Of a stretch of 64,000 nt of DNA, positions 17,119-26,065 are shown piece after piece; within the stretch, counting starts at the first letter, position 1, and every line of letters begins with the position of its first letter. The notes below the pieces were generated by a model. It was not told where the DNA came from and did no database searches. It worked only from the letters and a program-made list of their open reading frames with translations. Where the stretch lies: contig NZ_SSND01000005.1 in NCBI RefSeq assembly GCF_004799285.1, positions 186,001 through 250,000 of the forward strand, in the 5' to 3' direction. The translations under genes were made by a program, and so were the position numbers. Origin of the DNA: Aliigemmobacter aestuarii (GTDB taxonomy: Bacteria > Pseudomonadota > Alphaproteobacteria > Rhodobacterales > Rhodobacteraceae).

Positions 17119-19023
17119 GTGCCTTACGATCTTTCCGTTTCGAACCTTGGGGTCCTGCCCGCGGGCACGGCGCAGAGGCTGGCGCCCGGGGACAGCTTCA
17201 CCTTTGAGTACACGCTGTCGGTGAATGTCCGGGGATCGGTGAACGACGACCATATCGGGGGGCTCTACCTGTCAAGGGATGCACGCCTCGACGCAGGCGA
17301 CGTGATGGTCGGTGCGTGGCGGACGTTGGTTCCCAACGGCGGGACCTTCACCATCACGCTGCCTTACGCCGACATTCCCTTCGATCAGGCCCCAGGTACC
17401 TATCACCTGATCGTCAGGGTGGATGACGACAACAGCATCGCCGAGCCGAACGAGGCGAACAACATCGCGGTTCTGGGCAATGTGCTGATCGGTGCGACGG
17501 ATGCGATGCTGCCCACGGCGCAAGAGGTGATCAACACCTACGGGCGGCTGAACTTGATGGCAAAACTGGCGCAGGCCGCCTATTTCGTGCGCGGGTTCGA
17601 GCGGAAGGAAGATTACTTCAACAACAACGACAGGCCGACCGGCAAGGCCAGCTTCGAGGAGCTTTCGGGGCATCTGCGGCCGATGACGGCCGACGACCTG
17701 CCCGATCTGGGCTTTTCCGCGCTGAGCTCGCCCGTCTGGGGGCCATACGGCATCAAGGGCGGCACCTACATCAACAAGAACGCCGCCGCGATCGTGATGC
17801 GCAGTTCGGATGCGGTGTTCCTGTCGTTCCGGGGCACGAACGACAACGAGGAATCGACGCGCGGCCCCCTTGCCCGCGACACGCCCGACAAGAAGCACTG
17901 GCTCTGGATGAAGGCGCATGCCGATCTGATGGACCCGCTGATCGAGGCGCTGAAGGATTACGTCGCGGATGACGCGAACGGCATCAAGCGGATCTATGTC
18001 ACCGGCCACAGCCTTGGCGCGGGGATGGTCGAATACCTGATGAAGAACCATGTGGTGAAGTCCGCCGTGGACGGCGCCGCGGTGCAGACCTTCGGCGGGG
18101 TCAAGGTGGATGCCTCGACCTTCGCCAGCCCCGGTTACGTGTCGCTGAACGTCACGGTCCGCAAGCTGGCGAACCTCTGGATCGACGGCGATGCCATTTC
18201 GGCCGCGGCCATCGCGGGGGACAACGACGGCGACCGCAATGTGATCTATCACAACCTGCCGGGGCGGGTGTTTTCGTCGAATGACCTCCATTCGATCGAC
18301 CTTTACAACCGCTTCACCCAGTTCCTGCAAGAGAACGGCATCGGTGCCAAGGAACTGAGCGGGAAGGCCCTGCACGGGATCGACTACGATTCCATCTACC
18401 TTGCCGCCATCTATGCCCCGCGCACGAAGGTCGTGACGGTGGGCGGCACGGCGGCCATCGGCGAGCAAAGCCCGCTCACGAAGATCAAGGGCGCCAATAC
18501 CGACGATCTCATCATCGGCACGGACGGGCGCGACAAGCTGATCGGCGGTCTGGGGCGCGATCACATGATGGGCGGCGACCGGATCGACGAGATCACCGGC
18601 GGCGAGGGGCGCGATTTCCTTTACGGCGAGGCGGGGGCGGACCATCTTTACGGCGGTGGCGGGCAGGACGAGCTGACCGGCGGGGCCGGGGCGGATACTT
18701 TCCATTTCCGGCGCGCCGACCTGTCGACCCGGCCGCATCCCATCATCAAGACGGACCTGAACGACACGATCACCGATTTCGAACGCGGGAAGGACCGGAT
18801 CGACCTGTCGGACTTCGATCCGCAGCTGTGGATCGGGGATCAGGCGCTGAAATTCATCGGCACGGGGCGGTTCACCGGCACCGATGGCGAGGTGCGCTAT
18901 CGCCACGGCGGCGGCAATACCCATGTCGAGGTGGACGCGACCAAGGGCAAAGGGGCCGTGGCGGGGTTCACCATCACCCTTATCGGCGAGATCGACCTGA
19001 GGGCATCGGATTTCATCCTCTGA
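17119..19023 (+). CDS. Secreted lipase-like protein with RTX repeats
   Basis: About 634 residues in three parts. Residues ~10-130 form a CARDB-like beta domain ([15 protein letters not shown]). Residues ~135-450 form a class 3 lipase-like alpha/beta hydrolase with the nucleophile motif GHSLG (Ser about 298) and FLSFRGTND. Residues ~470-540 carry RTX calcium-binding nonapeptides ([40 protein letters not shown]) before an acidic C-terminal segment. No N-terminal signal peptide is seen, which fits type I secretion, but no transporter genes are nearby. There is no ATG; GTG 17119 follows GCGGGG, and TTG 17113 is an alternative. Confidence 0.85.
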   Translation: MPYDLSVSNLGVLPAGTAQRLAPGDSFTFEYTLSVNVRGSVNDDHIGGLYLSRDARLDAGDVMVGAWRTLVPNGGTFTITLPYADIPFDQAPGTYHLIVRVDDDNSIAEPNEANNIAVLGNVLIGATDAMLPTAQEVINTYGRLNLMAKLAQAAYFVRGFERKEDYFNNNDRPTGKASFEELSGHLRPMTADDLPDLGFSALSSPVWGPYGIKGGTYINKNAAAIVMRSSDAVFLSFRGTNDNEESTRGPLARDTPDKKHWLWMKAHADLMDPLIEALKDYVADDANGIKRIYVTGHSLGAGMVEYLMKNHVVKSAVDGAAVQTFGGVKVDASTFASPGYVSLNVTVRKLANLWIDGDAISAAAIAGDNDGDRNVIYHNLPGRVFSSNDLHSIDLYNRFTQFLQENGIGAKELSGKALHGIDYDSIYLAAIYAPRTKVVTVGGTAAIGEQSPLTKIKGANTDDLIIGTDGRDKLIGGLGRDHMMGGDRIDEITGGEGRDFLYGEAGADHLYGGGGQDELTGGAGADTFHFRRADLSTRPHPIIKTDLNDTITDFERGKDRIDLSDFDPQLWIGDQALKFIGTGRFTGTDGEVRYRHGGGNTHVEVDATKGKGAVAGFTITLIGEIDLRASDFIL

Positions 19024-19041
19024 CCGGGCCGCGCGCGGGCC

Positions 19042-21684
19042 CTATCCCGCCCGCCTCAGGCGCAGGAATTTCTCGGCCTCCAGCGCCAGCAGGAAGGCAA
19101 AGCCCGTCGCAAGGATGCCCAGACCTTCGGGCAGGGGCACCGCCACGGTGCCAAAGACCGCCTGCAGCGCGGGCACATAGGTCACGGCAAGCTGCGCGGC
19201 CACGACCAGCCCGACGCTGATCCAGATGGCGGGCGTTCCGGCCACCGCCGCCCATTTCAGCGAAGTTCCGTGCAAGTTGCGGATGTAGAAGAGATGGAAG
19301 ATCTCCAGCACCACCAGCGTGTTCAGGGCCATTGTCCGGGACAGCGCCTCGCCGTGGCCCGCGGCCTTGGCCCAGGCCTGAACGGCAAAGACCGCGACCG
19401 CGAACAGCACCGATACGAAGGCCACATGCCAGACCATCCCCCGCGTCATCAGCGGCGCCTGTGCGCCACGGGCCGCGCGCGCCATGCTGCGCGCCTCGGC
19501 CGGTTCGAAGGCCAGCGCGATCCCCAGCGTCACGCCCGTCACCAGATTGACCCACAGGATCTGCACCGGGGTCACCGGAAGCGGCAGGGCCAGCATCAGC
19601 GCCAGCGCGACGACCAGCGACTCGCCCGCGCTGGTGGGCAACTCGAAGCCGATGACCTTGCGCAGGTTGTCAAAGACCCGCCGACCCTCGGCCACGGCGG
19701 CGGCGAGGGTGGCAAAGTTGTCATCCGCCAGCACCAGATCGGCGGCCTCCTTCGCCGCCTCGGTCCCCGAAGCCCCCATCGCCACGCCGATATCCGCACG
19801 TTTCAGCGCGGGGGCGTCGTTCACCCCGTCGCCGGTCATCGCCACCATCTCGCCCCGCGCCTGAAGCGCCGCGACAAGGCGCAGCTTGTGTTCGGGGCTG
19901 GTGCGGGCAAAGACGGTCGTCTGCCCGGCGGCCTCGATCAGTGCGGCATCGTCCATCGCGTCGATCTCGGCCCCGGTCAGCACCCGATCGGGGTCTTCAA
20001 GCCCCACCTCGGCGGCGATGGCCGAGGCGGTGGCGGCATGATCGCCGGTGATCATCTTGACCGTGATCCCGGCGCGGCGGCATCGGGCGACTGCGGCGAT
20101 GGCCTCGGGGCGGGGCGGGTCGATCAGGCCGGCAAGGCCCAGAAGGCACAGGCCTTCGGGCGGGCGGTCCGGGTCGATCCGGTCGGCGATCTCGGGCCGC
20201 ATCGCCAATGCGATGACGCGCAGGCCGCGCGCGGCCATGCGATGCGCCCGGTCATGCCATTCGGCGCGGTCGATCCCGTCGCACATGTCGATGACGGCTT
20301 CGGGTGCGCCCTTCAGGTGCAGGATGCGCAGGCCATCCGGCCCGTCGTCCAGCGTTGCCATGAACCTGTGGCGCGCGTCGAACGGCAGTGCGTCGCGCCG
20401 CGTCCACCCTGTTGCCGCCGCGACCGGATCGACGGGACCGGCGCGCATGGCCATCATCCGCAGTGCGCCTTCCATCGGATCGCCGGACACTGTCCAGCCC
20501 GCACCCGTCCGCAAGAGAGCGGCATCGTTGCACAGCGCCGCCGCCCGCGCGAGATCGCCCAGACCGGGCAAGGCGCCTATGCCCCCGTCCTCGCCCGTGT
20601 CGTCCAGCCGTACCGTGCCACCGGGTGTTTCCACTTCGGCCACCGACATCTCGTTGCGGGTCAGGGTGCCGGTCTTGTCGGTGCAGATCACCGTGACCGC
20701 GCCGACGGCCTCGATCGCCGGAAGGTGGCGGACGATGGCGTTGCGGCGGGCCATCGCCTGAACCCCGATCGCCAGCGTCACCGACATGACGGCCGGCAGG
20801 CCTTCGGGGATCGCTGCCACCGCAAGGCCGACCACCGCCATGAAAAGTTCGGCAAAGGGCAGATGGCCGATCCAGTGCCCCCAGAGCAGCAGACCGGCAG
20901 AAGTCGCAAGGATGATCACGCTCAGGCGCGAGGCAAGCTGGTCCATCCGCCGCAGGAGGGGCGTTGAAAGGTCTGGCACAGCCGCCATCAGCCCGCCGAT
21001 CCGGCCCAGTTCTGTTGCCGTTCCGGTTGCCACGACAACCCCGCGCCCCGTGCCGCGCGTGACCATCGTGCCGGAAAAGGCCATTCCGCGCCGGTCGGCC
21101 AGCGGCGTATCGGCGGCTTGTGCGGCCGGGTCCTTTTCCACCGGCACGGATTCCCCCGTCAATGCCGCCTCGGACACCGAAAGCGCCCGCACCGCGATCA
21201 GCCGCAGGTCGGCGGGAACACGGTCGCCCGCCTCGATCAGGACGATGTCGCCGGGCACGAGTTCGGACGCGGGCAGGCTGCGCCGCGACCCGTCGCGCAG
21301 CACCGAGGCCTGCAATGCCAGCATCCGCCGGATCGAGGCCATCGCCTGTTCCGCCCGGCCCTCCTGCACCAGCCCGATCCCGGCATTCAGCAGCACGACG
21401 GCAAGGATCACGCCCGCATCGACATGATGCCCAAGGGCAAGGGTCACGACCGCCGCCACCAGAAGGATCAGCACCAGGACCGAGGCGAACTGCCCCGCGA
21501 TCCGCGAGATCCAGCCACGACGGGGCGGTTCGGGCAGGATGTTTGCGCCGTGGGTCTCCAGTCGCCGGGTGGCCTCTGCCGTGGTCAGGCCCTTCCGTGA
21601 CGTGCCCAAAGCGGCCAGCACCGGCTCGGGTGGCTGGCTGTGCGGGTCAGGGGGCAGGGAAGGGGGCGGGGCTGCGGATTTCAT
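19042..21684 (-). CDS. P-type cation-transporting ATPase
   Basis: 880 residues. The actuator motif TGES (in ALTGESVPVEKD), the phosphorylation motif DKTGTLT, the nucleotide-binding KGAPE and the hinge TGDGVNDAPALKRADIGVAMG are all intact. M4 reads AAIPEGLPAVMSVTLAIG as in P2-type pumps. M6 reads NLVTGVTLGIALAFEP, so the Asp of the SERCA NLVTDG motif is missing; this resembles the bacterial CtpF-like branch, and the ion is therefore uncertain. ATG 21684 (MKSAAPPPS) is preferred; the frame extends to 21780 without conserved sequence. Confidence 0.9.
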   Translation of the reverse strand: MKSAAPPPSLPPDPHSQPPEPVLAALGTSRKGLTTAEATRRLETHGANILPEPPRRGWISRIAGQFASVLVLILLVAAVVTLALGHHVDAGVILAVVLLNAGIGLVQEGRAEQAMASIRRMLALQASVLRDGSRRSLPASELVPGDIVLIEAGDRVPADLRLIAVRALSVSEAALTGESVPVEKDPAAQAADTPLADRRGMAFSGTMVTRGTGRGVVVATGTATELGRIGGLMAAVPDLSTPLLRRMDQLASRLSVIILATSAGLLLWGHWIGHLPFAELFMAVVGLAVAAIPEGLPAVMSVTLAIGVQAMARRNAIVRHLPAIEAVGAVTVICTDKTGTLTRNEMSVAEVETPGGTVRLDDTGEDGGIGALPGLGDLARAAALCNDAALLRTGAGWTVSGDPMEGALRMMAMRAGPVDPVAAATGWTRRDALPFDARHRFMATLDDGPDGLRILHLKGAPEAVIDMCDGIDRAEWHDRAHRMAARGLRVIALAMRPEIADRIDPDRPPEGLCLLGLAGLIDPPRPEAIAAVARCRRAGITVKMITGDHAATASAIAAEVGLEDPDRVLTGAEIDAMDDAALIEAAGQTTVFARTSPEHKLRLVAALQARGEMVAMTGDGVNDAPALKRADIGVAMGASGTEAAKEAADLVLADDNFATLAAAVAEGRRVFDNLRKVIGFELPTSAGESLVVALALMLALPLPVTPVQILWVNLVTGVTLGIALAFEPAEARSMARAARGAQAPLMTRGMVWHVAFVSVLFAVAVFAVQAWAKAAGHGEALSRTMALNTLVVLEIFHLFYIRNLHGTSLKWAAVAGTPAIWISVGLVVAAQLAVTYVPALQAVFGTVAVPLPEGLGILATGFAFLLALEAEKFLRLRRAG

Positions 21685-21779
21685 GCTGCGGCCCAGAGTG
21701 GCCCGCCCCGAGGGCGAATTCAACACGGCTTCACCACGGCTGCGCGGGGTGGGCCGGGATGCCGCAGGCCGGAAATGCA

Positions 21780-21804
21780 AAAGACCGGGGACGCCCCCGG
21801 CCTT
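21780..21804 (-). terminator. Probable intrinsic terminator after gcrA
   Basis: On the minus strand an 8-bp stem with one mismatch (GGCCGGGG / CCCCGGTC around GCGT, 21783-21802) is followed by TTTT. It lies about 28 bp after the gcrA stop. Confidence 0.6.
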
Positions 21805-21831
21805 TGCGGTCCCGGTCCCTTTCGGGATGGA

Positions 21832-22434
21832 TCAGCGGCGACGGTCGCGCCGCGCGCTCATCGGCTGGAAGGCGACGCCGACATGGGCCTCGCAATAGGG
21901 TTTTCCGGGCTGGCTCGGCAGGCCGCAGAACCAGAATTCCTCGGTCGCGGGGTCGCCGATCGGCCATTTGCAGGTGCGTTCGGTCAGTTCCATCAGCGAC
22001 AGTTTCTTGGCGCGCTTTTCCACCTCGCGCACCGAGGCCAGCGCCTCGGGGCTGATCTCGTTGGTCGAGGGCTGCGGCGGCAGGGGTTGCCCTGCGGGCA
22101 CGATCGCCTTGCGCAGCGGGATCGGGGTGACATTCGAGGGCGCCGCCGCGGCCGGTGCCGCTGCCGGGCGTTCCGGGGCCGCGCGCACAGGTTCGGGGCG
22201 GGCCACCGGATCGGCGGCCTTGGGTGCCGCCGCTTCGGCCTTGGGCGGGGTCGCGACCGGTGCGGCCTCTTCCTCGTCCTTGCCGCCCGCGCGGTTCGAC
22301 AGGCCCAGGCGATGCACCTTGCCGATCACCGCGTTGCGGGTCACGCCGCCCAGTTCCTTGGCGATCTGGCTGGCCGACTGGCCTTCCTGCCACATGCGTT
22401 TCAGGGTCTCGACGCGTTCATCGGTCCAGGACAT
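21832..22434 (-). CDS. gcrA: GcrA family cell-cycle regulator
   Basis: 200 residues. The N-terminal helix-turn-helix WTDERVETLKRMWQEGQSASQIAKELGGVTRNAVIGKVHRLGL is the diagnostic GcrA domain, followed by an alanine/proline-rich linker and the C-terminal sigma70-binding part with LMELTERTCKWPIGDPATEEFWFCG and YCEAHVGVAFQP. GcrA binds sigma70 holoenzyme and activates promoters bearing methylated GANTC sites in alphaproteobacteria. ATG 22434 is the conserved start (MSWTDE). It stands alone with its own terminator. Confidence 0.95.
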   Translation of the reverse strand: MSWTDERVETLKRMWQEGQSASQIAKELGGVTRNAVIGKVHRLGLSNRAGGKDEEEAAPVATPPKAEAAAPKAADPVARPEPVRAAPERPAAAPAAAAPSNVTPIPLRKAIVPAGQPLPPQPSTNEISPEALASVREVEKRAKKLSLMELTERTCKWPIGDPATEEFWFCGLPSQPGKPYCEAHVGVAFQPMSARRDRRR

Positions 22435-22573
22435 TCGGTTCACTCCGTGACGGCGGGGCATGGGAAGCCCGCACCAGTTCAGCCCATTCTAGCGGGGACG
22501 GCACGAGATACAAGCGAAGCCGCCGCCCCGCAAGGGCCACGTCGCTCACCGCATGGCGCGTTGCGGGCGGCGG

Positions 22574-22924
22574 CTACAGGATTTCGGCCAGACGCTCGAC
22601 CGGGCGGCAAAGGCGCGTGCCCTTCGCCGTGGTTACGAAAGGGCGTTCGACCAGAACCGGATGGGCCACCATCGCGGCCAGCAGGTCGGCCTCGGTCACA
22701 TCCGGGCGCAAAAGGTCCAGTTCTGCCGCCTCCTTGGCCTTGCGCCGCAGGGCCTCGGCCGCGGTCAGCCCGGCGGCGGCGAAAAGGTCACGCAACTGCG
22801 CTTCGGTCCAGCCCGCCTTCGTGTAGGCCACCACCTGCGGGTCATGGCCTGCTTCCCGCAGCGCATCAAGGACACGGCGCGAAGTGGAACATCCGGGGTG
22901 ATGGAAGATCACGCTTTCTGTCAT
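22574..22924 (-). CDS. arsC: ArsC-family arsenate reductase
   Basis: 116 residues of the thioredoxin-fold ArsC/Spx family: IFHHPGCSTSRRVLDALREAG with the catalytic Cys in the GCSTSR motif, then a helical insert and VLVERPFVTTAKGTRLCRPVERL, where the RP motif and a basic residue fit glutaredoxin-dependent arsenate reductases. ATG 22924 (MTESVIF) is preferred over an upstream in-frame ATG. No other ars genes are adjacent, so a resistance operon is not evident and a different substrate is possible. Confidence 0.88.
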   Translation of the reverse strand: MTESVIFHHPGCSTSRRVLDALREAGHDPQVVAYTKAGWTEAQLRDLFAAAGLTAAEALRRKAKEAAELDLLRPDVTEADLLAAMVAHPVLVERPFVTTAKGTRLCRPVERLAEIL

Positions 22925-23225
22925 ATGCTTTCCTCTGCCTTGCCTGCCCTCGCCCTTGCCGCCCAGTGTCGCGGCTCTGTCAGGGCAGTGCAAGGCCGCG
23001 GAATCCGCTTTTCAAGCCCCCCGCGCTGCGCTATTGCGGCGCTATGATCGAACGGATCCGCCTCATCGCGCTTCCCCGACGCCGACGCGCCACCGCGTAA
23101 GCGACCGATCTGCCGTGGCCATGTGCGAACTTCCGACTGGCCGCACCCTTCCTGAAAACCCACAGTTGACCTGACGCCCGGCCTTTGGCACCCCTAGGGC
23201 TTCGCATATGCAAGGACACCTTCCG

Positions 23226-24419
23226 ATGATTTCGCCAGTCTTGCCGACCTACAACCGCACGCCGCTTGCCTTCGAGCGCGGCGAGGGCTCGTGGCTTGTC
23301 GCGACCGGCGGGGAGCGATACCTCGACCTCGGTTCGGGGATCGCGGTCAACGCCCTTGGTCATGCCCACCCGGCGCTGGTGCAGACACTGACCGAACAGG
23401 CCCAGAAACTGTGGCATGTGTCGAACGTCTACCAGATCCCGGAACAGGAACGGCTGGCGGCGATGCTGGTGGAACGCACCTTCGCCGATACGGTCTTCTT
23501 CACCAACTCGGGCACCGAGACGGCGGAACTCGCCATCAAGATGGTGCGCAAGTACTGGTACGAGAAGGGCCAGCCCGACCGGATCGAGATCATCACCTTC
23601 GAAGGCGCCTTCCACGGCCGTTCGACCGGGGCGATCGCGGCCGCCGGGTCGGAAAAGATGACCAAGGGCTTCGGGCCCCTGATGCCAGGCTTCCGTCAAC
23701 TGCCCTTCGGCGATCATGAAGCGCTGCGCGCCGCCATCACCGAACGGACGGCGGCCGTGATGATCGAACCCGTGCAGGGCGAGGGCGGCATCCGCCCGCT
23801 TCCCGATGCCTGCCTCAAGGGCCTGCGCGACCTCTGCGACCAGACGGGCGCGCTTCTGGTGCTGGACGAGGTGCAGTGTGGCATGGGCCGCACGGGGCGG
23901 CTTTTCGCGCATGAATGGGCGGGGATCGAACCCGACATCATGATGGTGGCCAAGGGGATCGGCGGCGGCTTTCCGCTGGGGGCGCTGCTGGCCACCGAAG
24001 AGGCCGCCAGCGGCATGACGGCGGGCACCCACGGATCGACCTATGGCGGCAACCCCCTTGGCTGCGCGGTCGGCGCGACGGTGGTCGAACTGATCTCGGA
24101 CCCGGCCTTCCTGGCCGAGGTGGCACGCAAGGGCGCGCTGATCCGTCAGGGGCTCGAAGGCCTCGTGGCAGGCCATCCCGACGTCTTCGAGGAGGTCCGC
24201 GGGCAGGGCCTGATGCTGGGTCTGAAATGCCGCGCGCCCAATGCCGATCTGGTCAAGGCTGGGGTGGCCGCGGGTGTCCTGACGGTGGCGGCGGCCGACA
24301 ACGTGGTGCGGCTTCTGCCCGCGCTCAACATTCCCGATGCCGACATCGCCGAGGCGCTGAAGCGGCTTGACGCGGCGGCGCGGGCCGTGGCCGGGGCAAG
24401 TTCGGCCCATGCCGGATAA
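23226..24419 (+). CDS. argD: Acetylornithine aminotransferase
   Basis: 397 residues, class III PLP aminotransferase. FTNSGTETAELAIKMVRKYWY, ITFEGAFHGRSTGAIAAAGSEKM, LDEVQCGMGRTGRLFAHEW, VAKGIGGGFPLGALLATEEAA (cofactor Lys) and GTHGSTYGGNPLGCAVG are all standard. It transaminates N-acetylglutamate semialdehyde in arginine synthesis. ATG 23226 is 9 nt after AAGGA; an ATG at 23208 is less likely. The stop lies 11 bp inside the next gene, and argF follows, giving an argD-GNAT-argF unit. Confidence 0.95.
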   Translation: MISPVLPTYNRTPLAFERGEGSWLVATGGERYLDLGSGIAVNALGHAHPALVQTLTEQAQKLWHVSNVYQIPEQERLAAMLVERTFADTVFFTNSGTETAELAIKMVRKYWYEKGQPDRIEIITFEGAFHGRSTGAIAAAGSEKMTKGFGPLMPGFRQLPFGDHEALRAAITERTAAVMIEPVQGEGGIRPLPDACLKGLRDLCDQTGALLVLDEVQCGMGRTGRLFAHEWAGIEPDIMMVAKGIGGGFPLGALLATEEAASGMTAGTHGSTYGGNPLGCAVGATVVELISDPAFLAEVARKGALIRQGLEGLVAGHPDVFEEVRGQGLMLGLKCRAPNADLVKAGVAAGVLTVAAADNVVRLLPALNIPDADIAEALKRLDAAARAVAGASSAHAG

Positions 24420-24945
24420 GGGTGCCTATGCCTTCGTGCCGCTTTCGCGCGCGGATTACCCGATGATGCGGGGCTGGCTTGCCCAGCCCCATGTCCGCGC
24501 CTGGTGGGGCGACCCGGAAGACGAGATCGCGCTGATCGAGGCGGACATGGACGGCCATCTTGCCGGGACCGGACCCACCGACATGCGGATCGTGACCCTT
24601 GACGGCGCCCCCTTCGCCTATGTGCAGGATTACCCCGCGCATCACTGGCCGATGCCCCATTACGCGGGATTTCCGCCGGGCACGCGGGCGATGGACACCT
24701 TTCTGGGCGATCCCGCGCATCACGGAAGGGGCCACGCCGCCCACTATCTTCACCAGCGCGCGGCCGATCTGCGCGCCCGCCATCCCGCCGTGGTGATCGA
24801 CCCGTCGCCCGCCAACGAACGCGCCGTCCGCGCCTACCGACGAGCCGGCTTCCGCGACCGCTTCACCGCCCCTTGCGAGGATGGCGATCCCGTGATCGTG
24901 ATGGAATTCGATGCCGCCGCGCCTGCACCTTCCGCTTCAACCTGA
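24409..24945 (+). CDS. GNAT acetyltransferase, AAC(6')-like
   Basis: 178 residues. [74 protein letters not shown] and [21 protein letters not shown] match the acetyltransferase branch that includes aminoglycoside 6'-N-acetyltransferases and siderophore-type acylases. Its start overlaps argD by 11 bp and argF follows, so it sits in an arginine operon; a link to arginine/ornithine metabolism is suggested only by context. Its last codons and stop lie inside a dispersed repeat. Confidence 0.82.
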   Translation: MPDKGAYAFVPLSRADYPMMRGWLAQPHVRAWWGDPEDEIALIEADMDGHLAGTGPTDMRIVTLDGAPFAYVQDYPAHHWPMPHYAGFPPGTRAMDTFLGDPAHHGRGHAAHYLHQRAADLRARHPAVVIDPSPANERAVRAYRRAGFRDRFTAPCEDGDPVIVMEFDAAAPAPSAST

Positions 24946-24990
24946 CCGAAATACCCTCGGGGGGTCCGGGGGGCAGACAGCCCCCCGGCC
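24936..24990 (-). repeat. Dispersed two-hairpin element, copy 1 (inverted)
   Basis: On the minus strand the element reads GGGGGGC-TGTCT-GCCCCCC, then ACCCCCCGAGGGT, TATTTCGGTCAGG and TTGAA. It shares this order with the copies at 25956, 32456, 48646, 58220 and 59750. It supplies the last three codons and the stop of the upstream GNAT gene and fills most of the gap before argF. Confidence 0.75.
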
Positions 24991-25022
24991 CTTGCCCGGC
25001 CCTTGGCAGACGAAAGACAGAG

Positions 25023-25949
25023 ATGAAACATTTCCTTGATATCCACACCACCGATGCCACCGACCTGCGGTCGATGATCGACGCCGCCCATGCGATGAAG
25101 GCGGCGCGCAACGGTCGTCCCAAGGGCGCGCCCGATGACGACCAGCCGCTGAAAGGGCGCATGGTCGCGCTCATCTTCGAAAAGCCCTCGACCCGCACGC
25201 GCGTCTCGTTCGACGTGGGCGTGCGCCAGATGGGCGGCGAGACGATGGTGCTTTCGGGCAAGGAAATGCAACTCGGCCATGGCGAGACGATCGCCGATAC
25301 CGCGCGGGTGCTGTCGCGCTATGTCGACCTGATCATGATCCGCACCTTCGAGGAGGCGACGCTGCAGGAGATGGCGGAACATGCCGATGTGCCGGTGATC
25401 AACGGGTTGACGAACCGCACCCATCCCTGCCAGATCATGGCCGACGTGATGACATACGAGGAACACCGCGGCCCGATCGCGGACCGCAAGGTCGTCTGGT
25501 GCGGCGACGGCAACAATGTCTTTGCCAGCTTCGCCCATGCCGCCGGGCAGTTCGGCTTCGACCTGACCTTCACCGGGCCTGAAACGCTTGACCCCGAACG
25601 CGCGTGGATCGACTTCGCGGCGGCGAAGGGGCGGCCGATCACCATCGACCGCGATCCCCATCGCGCGGTTCAGGGGGCCGATCTGGTGGTCACCGACACC
25701 TGGGTTTCGATGCATGACCCGGAATCCGCGAAGGAACGCAGGCACAATCAACTGCGCCCCTATCAGGTGAACGAGGAACTGATGGCCAAGGCCAAGGCGG
25801 ATGCGCTGTTCATGCATTGCCTGCCCGCGCATCGCAACGACGAGGCGACCAGCGCGGTGATGGACGGGCCCCATTCGGTCATTTTCGACGAGGCTGAAAA
25901 CCGGCTGCACGCGCAGAAGGCGATCATGCGCTGGTGCCTGGGGCTGTGA
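25023..25949 (+). CDS. argF: Ornithine carbamoyltransferase
   Basis: 308 residues. The carbamoyl-phosphate motif [55 protein letters not shown] and the ornithine-binding [11 protein letters not shown] are all present. It condenses ornithine with carbamoyl phosphate to citrulline in arginine synthesis. ATG 25023 follows GACAGAG. It is the last gene of the argD-GNAT-argF unit; a strong hairpin follows its stop. Confidence 0.97.
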   Translation: MKHFLDIHTTDATDLRSMIDAAHAMKAARNGRPKGAPDDDQPLKGRMVALIFEKPSTRTRVSFDVGVRQMGGETMVLSGKEMQLGHGETIADTARVLSRYVDLIMIRTFEEATLQEMAEHADVPVINGLTNRTHPCQIMADVMTYEEHRGPIADRKVVWCGDGNNVFASFAHAAGQFGFDLTFTGPETLDPERAWIDFAAAKGRPITIDRDPHRAVQGADLVVTDTWVSMHDPESAKERRHNQLRPYQVNEELMAKAKADALFMHCLPAHRNDEATSAVMDGPHSVIFDEAENRLHAQKAIMRWCLGL

Positions 25950-25955
25950 GAACGG

Positions 25956-26024
25956 GCAGGGGGCTTCTTGCCCCCGCCTTGCCTTTCCGGGCGCCAACCA
26001 GCCAAGCGTATTCCGAACGGCAGG
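25956..26024 (+). repeat. Dispersed two-hairpin element, diverged copy 2; likely argF terminator
   Basis: Seven bp after the argF stop, GGGGGC (25959-25964) pairs with GCCCCC (25970-25975) over TTCTT. A G/C-rich spacer and AAGCGTATTCCGAACGGCAGGA follow, close to AAGGATACTCCGGACGGCAGGA in the copy at 58220. There is no T tract, so termination efficiency is uncertain. Confidence 0.55.
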
Positions 26025-26065
26025 ACGGCCGAAGCGGGATCCGCGCGCTTTCCCGTCCGGGCGGA

